This document shows positions 20,812 to 31,639 of a stretch of DNA of 52,297 nt, one piece after another. Where the stretch lies: positions 1,091,402 to 1,143,698 of the forward strand of contig BFEA01000395.1 of the NCBI GenBank assembly GCA_003427395.1, written 5' to 3'. The DNA comes from Chara braunii. Its lineage: Eukaryota; Streptophyta; Charophyceae; Charales; Characeae. The notes beneath the pieces are model-generated. The model ran no database searches. It saw nothing but the letters and a program-made list of their open reading frames with translations, and was not told the DNA's origin. Position 1 is the stretch's first letter; every line of letters begins with the position of its first letter. The position numbers and the translations under genes were made by a program.

Positions 20812-21116
20812 TATATATAGTACATACGACGTATGCAATAGAAAAGGAAGAGGAAGATGAGTGGATAGAAAGGACCAATGTTATGGAGAGTGCACGCAAG
20901 ATTGTTGGATAGTATCATGAGTACGGATGGTGGGCTGCAGCAGCAGAGAAGACGAAGATGATCACAGCTGCAGACATTGTATGTACCTGTATTGTAATCT
21001 GAGTTTGACGCACATCTGAGGATTAAGTAAATTGTATGTTAATAACAGTCTGTTAGTGAGCGAGTGTCTGTTCTCAGTTTGCGGAGTTGTAAATATGTCC
21101 TCAGGAGACTTTGAAC

Positions 21117-21130
21117 CGAGGCGGAGGGAG
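21117..21130 (+). other. Polypurine tract
   Basis: CGAGGCGGAGGGAG is purine-rich and ends exactly at the TG of the 3' LTR. This is the expected place for the plus-strand primer. Confidence 0.6.
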
Positions 21131-21668
21131 TGTTGGGCTCAGGCTGGATTTGAACGGGGACCTGGCCCAAGTATGAGGTAACTACGGGTTGTTTTTATTT
21201 TTGCTGTGTTTTTCAAATCTTTTGCTGGCCAGATTCGAGCCTGGGACCTGTAAGTAGAGGCACTGTTAGGTATCCTTAGGTGCATAGGATCTAGACGCAT
21301 AGAACTCTCTAGAGTAGAGCCTGGTAGATTTGACAGAAGTAGCAATGTGTTTGCAAATTTAAGCTTGGGAATGATGGGAAGAGGAAGCAGTGCTATTTTT
21401 AGAGTCTACAAGGAGGAGAGAGCCTGGTCGCAGCCATAGCCAGTGTGTTCTGGCACTAGACTGAGTTGTTTTAGTGTGGTTTGTTGCTGGCTGCTCAGGG
21501 CAGCCGGGCAATTAAGTGGACTTTGTTTTCTTTCTCTCGTTTTCATTAAATGTGCTCATGTGATTTTGCAGATCAATTTTGGTGTGATGTTCTCTAGCAA
21601 TTTTTTCTTTTTTTTTCAAGAGCTTGTTTTTGTCATTATTTACTTAATGAAAAACCCGTGTGCAGCAT
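21131..21668 (+). repeat. 3' LTR
   Basis: Begins TGTTGGGCTC directly after the purine tract and aligns with 18,222-18,847. Its 3' part is replaced by T-rich sequence, so the end near GTGCAGCA is approximate. Confidence 0.65.
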
Positions 21669-22162
21669 CCCTTTCATAATTTACTAAATTAATGCTTCCC
21701 TCCATTGTGGCCAAGGGACCCTGAGACTGTAACATTGATTGTGTCCTAGTAATGAAGGATATACCCCTGGTGCTCCACCCCTCTTTCTCCTAATTCACTA
21801 CTACTGGGGCTCTTGAACGCAGCTGTTCTGTATTTCTTCTCTGAGCCTTACCTGGCTGCCTGATTTCCTCATGAGCTCCTGTCGCTTGTGTGACTGGCAG
21901 TTAAAGGAGTTTTGCCTCTGGCATCTGCAATCCTCTTCCTTTATCATTCCTCTTCTTCCACTGTCTATGCCCTGCCTATACATGCTGCGAAGCTCTGTAA
22001 CAGGGATCTGTTGCTGTATGCGAATTTCCCTTTGGAAATACAAGTGGACCCGCCTCAGCGTGGGAGGCGGGTGGAGTTTTTTAATATTTTTTAATGTGAA
22101 CAGTGTTTAAAAGAAAGCGGGATGATAAACACTGCTGAAAGCACTGTCTGTCTTTCTCTCTC
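21669..22162. other. No recognisable gene
   Basis: Mixed sequence with short frames and nothing assignable. Confidence 0.5.

Positions 22163-22230
<68 letters not shown>
22163..22230. repeat. (CT)n microsatellite
   Basis: An almost uninterrupted CT run of about 68 bp. Confidence 0.95.
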
Positions 22231-22232
<2 letters not shown>

Positions 22233-22263
22233 CCTGCACACACACTGGGGGTTGCTTCAAATG

Positions 22264-22355
22264 CCCACCACTGTGCCATGCCATGGTGTGAAGATAGAGG
22301 CCCCTGTGTTTCAGAGGTCCACCACTGTGCCATGCCATGGTGTGAACATAGAGGC
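22264..22355. repeat. Tandem duplication, period 54 bp
   Basis: CCACCACTGTGCCATGCC followed by ATGGTGTGAASATAGAGGC occurs at about 22,265 and 22,319. Confidence 0.8.
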
Positions 22356-22820
22356 ACAGTCAGGTTAGCATGTGTGCAGCATATCTCTGTTCGGATCACT
22401 GTGAAGGGATGGCCACTGCCAGCCTCTGCCATGAGCAATGCCATCTATCTTTGTCTTGGATTCATCTCCCGCACCTGTGTATCAGATGTCCGATATATAC
22501 GGTTGTGGCTTTGACATGCAATGCTTGAATAACTGCGAGCATGAGCCTGCGCTCGTGCTGGCAGGTTAGCAACACGCCATGCGCCCGCCAATATTTCCAG
22601 GAAGTTGTCATGGACACACTGTGTCTTTACTGCGTGGACTAACCCCGATGCCGTCATCTGCCACATCCTCTCTGTAACGCTGGATTTGTTCCGGCGCAGT
22701 GGTCTGTTTCTGTGGTATGCAGGCCCATCTATTCTGGGGGCCAGCAGTACAGTTGCTCATCCCGGGCAAGCATGCACAAAAGTTCAGTGTAATCCTGAAG
22801 GTAGAAAGAAGAGCCTTTCC

Positions 22821-23084
22821 CAGTCATCCTTGTTAAGTTTACTTGGCAGATTCCCACAGAGGAATCTGAGAGGGATTGCAGGGAAAGGCAAGCTGACAGT
22901 CAATCCTCCTAATAGGAGAATTCAATGCTGGTCCGGGTTCATTCGTCCATACGAAAGGAAGCGTGACTAGGTTCATGATGCACTGATTTTGACTTCCCGG
23001 GGGAATAGGAACCGAACTGACGCTCCCCAGAATGGATATGGAGCCAGGACCATAAGGGCCCGTTTTGTTTGGAAAAAAAAAAAA
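22821..23084 (+). mobile_element. 5'-truncated LINE copy (3' end only)
   Basis: Matches the 3' untranslated end of the LINE at 14,470-14,741 and ends in a 12-nt A run. It is flanked by related words (GAAAGAAGAGCCTTTCCC at about 22,803 and AGAAGAAGAGCCTCTGCCC at about 23,090), read as a target duplication with a few changes. Severe 5' truncation is the usual outcome of LINE insertion. Confidence 0.8.
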
Positions 23085-24082
23085 GAGAGAGAAGAAGAGC
23101 CTCTGCCCCTGTCGCCTGAGACACTTTTCGGGGGGAGGCTTGGGGCGGCAGCTCTGTGATAAGTACTCATCCCCCCATCTGGCACAAGTGGTTAACAGTG
23201 ACCCCAAACTTTAATGGCCAGGAAACCTCCATCCTGTACCCAATCGCACATTATGGGGCCCCCGGGGGGAACAGTATCCAATCACAGGTCTGCCCGTCCA
23301 GTCACTGGGCCGCACCATCAACTCGGCTCCCTCAACTTATTCTTCTTCTATCCGTTTTGTCCCATCATTTCACTTCTATCCATTTCCTCCCTTCATTTCA
23401 CTTCTATCCGTTTCCTCCCTTCAGTTCCTTTTCTTCTTCCACAATCTGTTTCCTTCCCCTTTACCTGTCTATGATTTTCAGCTCTTTGCACCCGAGGTTT
23501 AACCCGCCACTCCTACCACCCTCTCACTCGTCTTCTTACCACTTCCCTATCTCATACACCCTATCCTACCTTCAAGCGTCCCCGTCGAATGTTTACCCTC
23601 CTTTATCCATTGTATCCTTATATTGTGGTCTCAGTTTTCCCTATCGTACAGTTAAAAAAAAAAACTTCCCCTTTGTATGGAGTCTACTATGGACTTTCTG
23701 CACTACAGCGTCCCCGTCGTATCGGCATTATGTACTCATTTTGTTCCCTACCCCAGACCCCCTACTATGTCCTGCCCCTATCCTAACCCCTACCACCACC
23801 CTACATGCCGTTAATCTACTCCTCCACATCTATCGCATACTTATGTAAAGCAGGGCAGAAGATCATTTGACCTGTCCCCACGTCCTTTCTGACCAGCCTG
23901 GGGTACCCCCCCAGGTTTTCCAAAATTTGCTATCATCATTCGTTTCCTTCCTTTTGCACCTCTGTAGATCCACCAGGAGCGCTATTCATATATTTTCCAA
24001 GACTTTTTTTTTTATCAATTCTTTGCTAGGGGCTGGCAGCTTGATGAGGGACAGCAGGAGCAGGAAGAACAGCTTGCGCTTG
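23085..24082. other. Pyrimidine-rich, no recognisable gene
   Basis: From 23,330 the plus strand is strongly C/T-rich, with a short imperfect tandem repeat of TTTCACTTCTATCC and TTTCCTCCCTTCA. The 230-residue frame here is a product of that composition. Confidence 0.55.
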
Positions 24083-24149
24083 TGTCGGAGGAGCAGGTAG
24101 CAAAGGGTACGAAAGAGAAGAGTGTGCACGATGCCGGAGCACGCGACCC

Positions 24150-24450
24150 GCACGCGGTCGCGAACGTCGGACCTTCACGGTCGTGTCACGCAGGAGTGTT
24201 TCTGCAGTCGAACGTAGGTACCACTCCAGTCGTGCGCGCCGGCCATACTGCTCACGGGGCCTTGCAACAGGACAAGACTCCATGAGGTATAACTTACCTC
24301 TGCCTGAGAGGTTGTCACCACCCTTAGGTAGGTGTATCCTTGCTGAGCTACTGACCTACATACAAAGGTTTTGCCTTGCAATCACAGAGGTAGTCCAGCC
24401 GAGGGTGTTTTCTCGATCACAATAGCATAGCTATACGCGTGGTAGAACAC
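24150..24450 (-). repeat. X-family conserved end region (X2 copy)
   Basis: About 300 bp aligns with 30,990-31,300 in X1. This is the second place besides the 5' terminus where X1 and X2 are clearly related. On the minus strand it would be the 3' end of the element. Confidence 0.65.
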
Positions 24451-24812
24451 CTAAGACTAACCCGTGTAAATGTCGGAGATTAGGGCACTGTTTTTTTCGA
24501 ACCGACTTTATGACTCAGGTCGACTTAAATCACGAACTGTCGTGCTTATACTAAACGGACCCATAACTCATAGGAGAATAAGAAATATAATAGTTGTCGG
24601 GGAGTGATAATAAGGCGAGGTGCTATGCGGTACTCAACAGTATATAACCCTTTAGTGGGTCGTGGGCTAAACGTTTTATATATGCATACATTACAAATAG
24701 GATCAAGGCTGAAGTTAAGGCAAGGAGATGTCTTTACATTTCACGTACACAAGCAAAAAAAATTCACAGAGACAAGTATAGGTTTCTTGACCTTCCAATT
24801 ATTTATCAAAAT

Positions 24813-25121
24813 TGTGGCGGATCCACCAGGTGTGGTGCTCCGCCGGGGATAGAGATGGAGATGGAGGAAGAAGGGGGAGCGAGATGGCACAACACAGCTC
24901 CCACGCCAGACTCCAACGCACGTACTCCAAAGTGTGCGAATGCAGAATGAATCGGAAAACAGACAACAGTTGGGGTATACCCCAGCGGACTGACGGGACT
25001 GGACTGGACTGGCTGGTACCGACAGAGGTACCGGCCTGGACTGGACTGCCCGGAATAGAACATAGGTCTGTGAGAACAGGCCAAGGGGCTGGTCTCATAG
25101 GCCAACCAGAGGTCCGCTACA
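24813..25121 (-). repeat. Chromovirus 3' LTR
   Basis: 309 bp with terminal inverted ends TGTGGCGGA and TCCGCTACA. The GACTGGACTGGACTGG stretch and the palindrome GGTACCGACAGAGGTACC are shared with the partner LTR. It is flanked on the left by the target duplication AAAAT. Confidence 0.95.
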
Positions 25122-26313
25122 CGATCCTCGGCATGTGATGGATCGCCTAGATACAAGCACACTTCCGCCAAGAAGCGGAACTCGACAAAAGAAAAAGAAA
25201 ACCTGAGTAGTCTAGGATGCGGAGCAAGCTCCATGTTGAGTCCATGTGATGCAACCTAGGGTAGAAAATGTTACAAAAACAGCAATGTCACAACTAACAG
25301 CCTAAGTGAAAGCAAAAGCAAATAACTAGCATATATGTCCTAGGAAAGCAGAAAGTAATGACAACTAGGTCCTAGATTTGTTGGAGGCAGTAACCTCTGT
25401 CTGGAAACAGCTCACTAGTGTATAAGTCCTAAGAACAGCAAAAGCAGAACAACTAAATCCTAGAAATGTCGGAGGCAATAGCCTCAATCTGAGATCAACA
25501 AAGCAACAACAAGTCAACCATATGTCACAGGAGGAGTGTGTCGCAGACCAAAGGGTGGGATGGTTTCTGAGGGTGGTGAATGCAACCTAGGGGTCGATAA
25601 CTCTTAAGGGCATCCACACATAGTGACTGGGGGAACAAATGTCGTCAGGCTCAATGAGAGTAGGGGACTGGGAGCGAACAGAACCAATGACCCTAACAGA
25701 TAGATTATCAGGGCGGGTAATGCTCGACTAAAGGGGTGACTGCTATGGAGCGTCGACCATGCAAGGGAACAAGGGAGCCTGGTATACTGGGCGCACCTAG
25801 ATGAAGCATGCAAGGCTGCCTAACTAGGGCGTGAGGGGCGGCAGAGGGTAGAAAGGTGATGGGTAAGGGAATTATGCAAATGACTCCTAAAGTGAGGGAA
25901 GTCGGAGCTAGATCCGTAAGCTGGGAAGCCAGGGCAACGCTACGGTCTCAATGCCTATGCGTATACCAAGGGAGAGCCCAACTCAGAGGAACCTGGCGAA
26001 GGGAGACCATCATGCGACACAACCAGGGTACTGTACAGGGTAAAGTGGTCAGTGGGTGATGACGTCTGAAGTAGGCAGAGTTGATCGTGACGAAGTCCAT
26101 GAAGCTGCCGATGACGTCCATGATGAGAAGTTCGGAATGACGTCGAGGAAGAGCCGCAACGTCGACGAGCTGAAGTGGCAAAACTGGAATGGATGGAGTA
26201 CTGAGAAGTCAAAGACGTGGGAAGATAAGTCAGAGTCAATCGTTGTATCGAGTAGGACGACGACGAGTGCGTTGTGGACGCTCAGAAGCATCCGGCTGCT
26301 GCTGAAGGTCTGC
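25122..26313 (-). other. Chromovirus 3' untranslated region
   Basis: Lies between the end of integrase/chromodomain and the 3' LTR. It contains a tandem duplication with a period of about 99 bp (about 25,330-25,500; GTCCTA, CAACTARRTCCTAG, GGAGGCARTARCCTC). The sequence abutting the LTR is not a convincing polypurine tract. No gene was recognised. Confidence 0.6.
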
Positions 26314-27783
26314 TTAAGACGGAGCAAGCTCGACTTCAACGGTCTCCTCGGCAGAGGGAGAAGGAGGAGGGTCAGTGGGCTGAGGAGGAGCAGTCAACCC
26401 AACACGACGAGCACGATCATAGGCACGCACCAACATGCGAGCGTGCTGCAAGTGCTCGAGGGGCTCCCAGGTAGCCTGCTCATCAGGGTAACCCTTCCAA
26501 CGTACGAGATACTCGACGTGGGGAGGGTTGTCGTCGGTGACTCAGCGACCAATGATGTTTGAAACGAGGAACTCCTCGTGGTCGTCCACCATGATGGGTG
26601 GAGGGCACTCGTATGGTCGTACGACGAAACGCTCAAACGGTCGGAGGTAGAGACGCAGTAATGAGACGTGGTAAACATCGTGCACACGAGCCTGGCGTAG
26701 GTAGTCGGGCAGCTTCACAAGGAAGTTGACTGGGCTAGAAGCCGTATGAGAACCGACGACATGGAGAATGCGGCATGGGCCAATGAAGCAACGTCGAAAC
26801 TTGCGAAGCGTGTCCGCTTCGAGCTGTAAGTGGCGGGCGTCGATAAACACATCATCACCGAGTTTGAATGTATGATCCATCCTCGATCGGTTCGCACGTG
26901 CGGCCATGCGAGTCTGTGAAGCGGCTATGTGCTCATGTGCGGTCTTCATAATCGACGTCATGTGTGCAACCCAATCATCTAGCGCGGGAGAACTCGTGTT
27001 GGGGTGCATCTGTGACGGTCGAAGGAAGTCCGCGAGAACACGAGGGTGATAGCCGAGGTCGCAATAGTAAGGCGACATCCCCATGGCCGGCGAGACCGGC
27101 GAGACGACGTGGTTGTAGGCTATCTCCGCGTGGGCAAGATGAAGATCCCACTGCTGGTCGTCACGAACAATCTTTCGGAGAATATCTCCGAGAGTCTTGT
27201 TCGTGATCTCGGTTTGACCATCAGTTTGGGGATGGTAAGACGAGGAGAAGCGGAGCTGAGTGTCGTACACCTCGTGGAGCCGTCGCCAGAATCGACTGGT
27301 AAAGCGCGGGTCACGGTTAGATATGATGCTCAGAGGTAAGCCGTGGTCACGCACGACTCAGTCAAACACGATGTTGGCGACCTCAAGTGCACTGATGGCA
27401 TAGCGGCACGGAACAAAGCGTGCACGCTTTGTGAAGCGGTCGACGACGACCAGGATAGCATCATGACCGTGGGGGGTCGAAGGACGAAGAGGNCCGATAA
27501 AGTCCATCGAGATGGACTGCCAACGACCCTCAGGGATAGGAAGAGGTTGGAGCAAACCATAAGTCTGGTGGTTCGCATTGTTCACCTCCTGACAGGTGGG
27601 ACACTCTGCGACGTAGTCCTTCATAAAGTCTTTGCGCTTCGGCCAGACGTACAGGCGGCTCACACGAGCCAACGTTTTGTTGAAGCCCATATGACCGGCG
27701 GTTGCGTGGTCATGGAACTCTGCTACGGCCCAGACACGTAGCTGTCCAGTGGAGGGAATGCAAATACGGGGCTCTCTGGTGCC
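26314..27783 (-). pseudogene. Integrase with chromodomain
   Basis: Integrase inserts retroelement cDNA. Minus-strand reading shows the HHCC zinc finger (EFHDHATAGHMGF then CPTCQ), followed by the DDE core: SMDFI with the first Asp, ISNRDPRFTSRFW with the second, and HPQTDGQTEITNKTL with the Glu. The C-terminal segment SPVNFLVKLPDYLRQARVHD follows. A chromodomain (EYLVRWKGYPDEQATWEPLE, about 26,460-26,510), which in this group is thought to steer integration to chromatin, ends the gene at 26,314. In-frame stops lie at 27,358-27,360 and 26,542-26,544. Each lies in a position where CGA to TGA at a CpG would explain it. An N at 27,493 leaves one residue unknown. Confidence 0.9.
27493..27493. other. 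Ambiguous base (N)
   Basis: A single N lies in the integrase core just after the first catalytic Asp segment. It reflects assembly uncertainty, not biology. Confidence 0.98.
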
Positions 27784-28635
27784 CTATGAACCATGCCAGT
27801 ACACAAGACCGTTGTCCCCGAGAGAGTAGTTCGGGACGGTCTTGCCATTCCGAAGGGTCGCATGGATATCGTGATAGTCGGGGCAGTGGCGGTACTGAGT
27901 GTGAAACTCGTCGATCACCGAGTGGTGGACGGTGGTGACCGAGATGAAAGTGAGTTGGATCTGCTCCTGATCGTGGTCAGGGTGTCGGGATAAGACATTT
28001 GCGACCCGATTAGTCTCACCCTTGATGTTCTCAGTGGTGAAACTAAACTCAGATAGGTCGCGCCACCAGCGAGCCTGTCGAGGAGTGAGCTTCGGTTTTG
28101 TCAGAAAAGCCTGGACAACAGAGTTGTCCGTGCGCACCGTGAATGGTGCCCCGTGCAGGTAGTGACGCCAGTGCCGAGCGGCATAAACTACTGCGAGAAC
28201 CTCATGTTCATCAGCAGTGTAGTTTATCTCGGCGGGCAGAAGCTGACGGGAGTAGAAGGCTATCGGACAATCACCTGAGCGAGACTCGACAGTGCCGTCC
28301 TCGGCGATGGTGGGAGAATAGTCAATAGAAGGCTCGACAGTAGCTGGACGAGTAGGCGTCAGGCGGGAGGCAGTGGTAGGGGTAGGGGGTGGGAAGCGAG
28401 GGATACGAGAATGAGAGGAATCCGGAAAGGAGGGAAAAATCTGAGAAAGCACAGCTCCTACAGCAAAGTCTAACGCATCGGTGGAAAGGATAAAAGGGCG
28501 ATCAAAATCGGGGAGGTGAAGAACCGGTGCACATGTCACCGTCTTCTTCAGAGCGCGGAAAGCGTCCTCGTGGAGGGGTGTCCAAGCCCATGGGGGGTTT
28601 TTCCGAAGGAGGGGGGAAGTAAGGACGTAGGAATA

Positions 28636-28637
<2 letters not shown>
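27784..28637 (-). pseudogene. RNase H domain of chromovirus pol
   Basis: RNase H removes the RNA strand during reverse transcription. Minus-strand motifs are AFRALKKTVTCAPVLHLPDF leading in, STDALDFAVGAVLSQ (first Asp), FYSRQLLPAEINYTADEHEV with LAVVYAARHWRHYL (Glu region), and VRTDNSVVQAFL (Asp). The segment closes with a WWRDLSEFSF, NRVANVLSRHPD stretch. A linker of about 25 Pro/Ser/Thr-rich residues (SRIPRFPPPTP...) follows the first motif and is longer than usual. An in-frame TAG at 27,784-27,786 separates it from integrase. Confidence 0.88.
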
Positions 28638-28638
<1 letters not shown>

Positions 28639-28666
<28 letters not shown>

Positions 28667-28697
28667 GAAAACACGCCCCCTGCAGTGTTAGTGGTGC
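28639..28697 (-). mobile_element. 59-bp retroposed insertion with poly-A tail
   Basis: On the minus strand this is 31 bp of unrelated sequence (GCACCACTAACACTGCAGGG and on) followed by about 28 A residues. The exact 19-bp word TAAGGACGTAGGAATACCT flanks it (28,620-28,638 and 28,698-28,716). The insert separates RT from RNase H, which otherwise join. It is a very short retrocopy made by LINE machinery acting in trans, or an extremely truncated element. The insert plus one duplication is 78 bp, a multiple of three. Confidence 0.93.
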
Positions 28698-28716
28698 TAA
28701 GGACGTAGGAATACCT

Positions 28717-29614
28717 AGCGAGCGTATCCCTGGATGAAATTACTATAGTAGCTGGTAAGGCCTAGGAAGTTGCGAAGCTGCTTGGGGGATGTGGGGACGG
28801 GCCACTCCGCAATAGCAGTGATCTTTGCGTCGTCCATGCGGAGACCCTGGTCAGACACGTAGTGTCCTAAGAAATCCACTTTGTACTGGGCAAAGCGGCA
28901 CTTGCTCAGCTTGGCGTAGAAACCATGTCTGCGCAAGCGGTCAAGGATGTCACGGAGGTGTCTAAGGTCCTCCTCAAGGGTACGACTGTAGACCAGGATA
29001 TCGTTGAGGTAGACGAGAACGTACTGCTCCAGGATGTCCTTGAAGATGTCGTTCATCGACCTCTGGTAGGTAGCGGGTGCGTTGGTGAGGCCTAATGGCA
29101 TCACTGTAAACTCGTAGTGGCCGAAGCGTGATCGGAACACTGTCTTCGGCTGGTCCGCTGCAACGACGCGGATCGGATGGTAATCGCTACGAAGATCAAT
29201 CTTCGTAAAGAAGCGGTTGCCTGCTAAGCGGTCGAACAACTCATCGGAACGAGGCATGGGGTAGCTGTTCTTAACCGTGTAGCAGTTGAGACTGCGATAG
29301 TCGATGCAGAGACAGAGAGTTCCACCCGCTTTGCGAGCAAAGAGGACGGGTGCACCCCACGGGGAGTTGCTGCTGGGTTTAATGAAACCCAGTCTCAGGA
29401 GCTCCTCAAGCTTATGCTTGAGTTCGGTGGCCTCGGGGATCGAGAGTCGATAGGGTGCCTGATGGTGAACACGATAGTCAGGCACAAGTTGGATGGAGTG
29501 TTCGACGTCGCGCATCGTTGGGATGCCGGCGTACGAGAACGACGATGGGAAAACGTCATGGTACTCTTGAATGAGGTCACGAACTGCGGGCTCCAGGTCA
29601 GCCGTATAAGCCAC
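28717..29614 (-). pseudogene. Reverse transcriptase domain of chromovirus pol
   Basis: RT copies the element RNA into DNA. The domain is nearly complete: the YRLSIPEATELKHKLEELL entry, FIKPSSNSPWGAPVLFA, CIDYRSLNCYTVKNSYPMPR, FFTKIDLRSDYH, FRSRFGHYEFTVMPLGLTNA, then the catalytic box and FYAKLSKCRF, VDFLGHYVSDQGL. The active site reads VLVYLNDILVYS: the first Asp of the YxDD pair is Asn (AAC at 29,003-29,005). GAC to AAC is what CpG decay on the opposite strand gives. The enzyme would be inactive. One-base slippage near 28,718 breaks the frame into RNase H. Confidence 0.92.
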
Positions 29615-29692
29615 TTTGAAGTGTACTTATTTGCTTTGCTAATTTTTGAAATGTGGTGGAAATTCCATAGGGACCCAAAATGGAAATAGCAC
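29615..29692 (-). pseudogene. Protease-RT linker with three stops
   Basis: This 78-bp stretch keeps the frame of both flanking domains but contains two TAG and one TAA. It is a decayed linker, not an insertion. Confidence 0.6.
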
Positions 29693-30942
29693 CTATCGTG
29701 CGAGTTCCTCAGCGTCAGCGTCAGCGCGCGACGGAGGAGTGGACTCGACGGACGGCGGAGTGGACTCGACGGACGGCGGAGGGTGGGAAGTAGAGATGGG
29801 AACCATGGAGATAGAAGGAGGATCTGGCTCTAGAGGGATGAGCTCGGCATCGGGACAGGGTGGATCATAGTGTAAGAGATCCGTCACGTTCACTAAAAAG
29901 AAGGTGACGTCGTCCTGTCGGATAAAGTGGGCGAATTGTCGAGGCGAGGTGACAGTGATAGAAGGAGATGGTGTGGGCACGGAAGGCTCCGGGGGAGGAG
30001 GATCGGGGCGTGGTGTCGCAGTGGTACCTATGAAAGATACACGATACGTCTGTCCACACTTCGTTTTGAGAACGAGAGTGTTGGTCGCCCAATCGGCCTC
30101 GGTGCTGCGGAACCGACGAGACCACGAAGTGACGAAAATAAAGTCGTACCCCGTCTCCATCACATCGAAATGTGCAGAGGAGCGGTGGCGATGAGAACCC
30201 GGGGGACGATCAGTCGGCTCGAGAGTGAGGAAGACAGGGAGGTCGGTGACCGTCTGATCGAAGAAGCGTTGGGTCTTGTCATCCCTTAGGGTGACAGAGA
30301 TGGGAGTCGGAGACCCTGTCGTGGGTAAGCGGGTTTCTTTCACCACACGTAGGTGAATGAAGTCGCCCTGAGAACCGGAATCCCACAGCGCTGAGTACAC
30401 CCTCGTGGAGGTCCCCAGTCGTACTGGAATGATCGGGAGGGTGCGATCAGGGTCAGAGAGGATGGTGAGAAGGCGACGCAATGCAACGACATGGAAGGTG
30501 AGTCGCTCCTGACGAGCCTGGAGCATGCTCAAGTCCAGAAGAGAGGACACAACGTCCTCGCGAGTCGCCAGCTGCTCGTTGCAACGGGCTGAGCGAATGG
30601 CTCGACGTGTCGGTAGTCACGGCGGGGTAGGAGGGGAGACGGTGGTCTGCAGAGGCGCAGACGGTACTGCGACAGAGGGCTGAGTACACTCTGTCCGGTC
30701 CTGCGAGACCTCAACTCCAGTAGCGAGAGGGGCAAACCGCGACGGGGATGTCGCGAAGCTGACTACTTAGGAGGGCATAGGTGTACACTGCACCGTGGCT
30801 AGGAGGCACCGCGGGGATGCGAGGCGCCGGGGGGGGACTGAGCACGACGCTGGCGGGAAAGGTCAGCGTAGTGGCGGTCGAGGGAGGCGGTGTAAGGGCA
30901 CCACGAGGAGGTATGACCATCCTAGCGGCAGCACACGCACCC
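29693..30942 (-). pseudogene. gag zinc knuckle and aspartic protease
   Basis: At the 5' side (30,895-30,942) a gag knuckle reads GCVCC-R-stop-DGHTSSWC, giving CX2CX4HX4C with a TAG (30,922-30,924) in the fourth gap. Next come a Pro-rich linker and, in another frame, a retropepsin. ALWDSGSQGDFIHLRV (about 30,350-30,390) holds the Asp-Ser-Gly catalytic triplet, and YDFIFVTSWSRRF corresponds to the conserved ILG-W segment. The protease would mature gag-pol. The N-terminal half of gag lies beyond X1 at 39.4-41.3 kb. Confidence 0.8.
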
Positions 30943-30989
30943 ACGCTGTCGAGCGCATCGGTCCGGCACCGCATGCGGCGGCGCGGGAC

Positions 30990-31300
30990 CCTCTCGGCCG
31001 CGTCACGCAGGAGTTGGATCAACCTCGACACAAACACGCATATGGAGCTTCCTTAGGCCGCTTCGGCCGAGTGCGCCAGCCATACCTCTCACGAGCCCCT
31101 ACGACAGGATAGGGCCTACACGAGGCATGACTTACCTCCACCTTACGGGAGTTGTCACCTCCCATCGGTGGGCGTATCCCCGCCGAGCTACCAGTCCACA
31201 ATACGAAAGCTAATCAGTTGCAATCGCAGAGGTGGACCAGCCAAGGGCGTTTCTCGTTCGCTGTAGCATAGGGGGTACGTGCGGTAATATGCCTATCGGC
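30990..31300 (-). repeat. X-family conserved end region (X1 copy)
   Basis: Counterpart of 24,150-24,450 in X2. It contains CGTCACGCAGGAG, GCGCCAGCCATAC, ACTTACCTCC and GCAGAGGTGGACCAGCC. On the minus strand GAGGTAAGTCATG looks like a 5' splice donor, which is suggestive only. Confidence 0.65.
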
Positions 31301-31639
31301 CCCGCACGCGACCCGACATCTTGGGGGGTTGAAGTCCCAAGCGCGGCTCTACGTCGGTCGACTAGGACGCATCCCACACACCACGCGCACACCACTCTGC
31401 GAACGTAAAAATAAAACACACGCATACGTACGTACAACGCGACACAACACGAGCAACGCGACAACGCTCCTAGCCCCTCGGTAGCCGTCCCATACCTCCC
31501 TGATTCAGAAATCGAATAGGCGTCGCGCGCGAGACTTAATATCAACTGCGCGGACGTGGGGGTTAACTTATATGAACTCGCAATGCAAGCGTACGCAAGC
31601 AGTCGCGATGACGGCGTACTATGTAGTACCCACACTCGC

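Larger units (their letters stand above)
19172..20960 (+). pseudogene. gag-pol remnants of the LTR element
   Basis: Coding fragments appear in the expected order but in several frames. Gag-like is MAAIRQNEIAALERK at 19,172 followed by SMAAIKDALNAL. Near 19,830-20,070 there is a retropepsin-like segment (VDSKVTKTMIGNGSSQDYI then VNIANGDVIQF), with the usual Asp-Thr/Ser-Gly changed to GNGS. At 20,393-20,530 the start of RT is recognisable (SPADLR, LKKQLVELTEKGWIRSSTS). From 20,577 a chromodomain-like end reads VENIVEHQLTR, is interrupted by the U6 copy, and resumes as EDEWIERTNVMESARKIV. Stops and shifts are frequent, so no product is expected. Confidence 0.65.
18222..21668 (+). mobile_element. 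Degenerate LTR retrotransposon, short internal region
   Basis: Two diverged long direct repeats flank about 2.3 kb. The order 5' LTR, exact initiator-Met PBS, gag, protease-like and RT fragments, chromodomain-like end, purine tract, 3' LTR is that of a Ty3/gypsy chromovirus. Most of RT, all of RNase H and the integrase core are missing, so it is an internally deleted copy. It carries a U6 insertion. No target-site duplication was found. Confidence 0.75.

Noticed and set aside
23156-23848. 230-residue forward frame
   Set aside because: Its Ser/Pro/Leu/Phe-rich composition is a direct product of pyrimidine-rich DNA.
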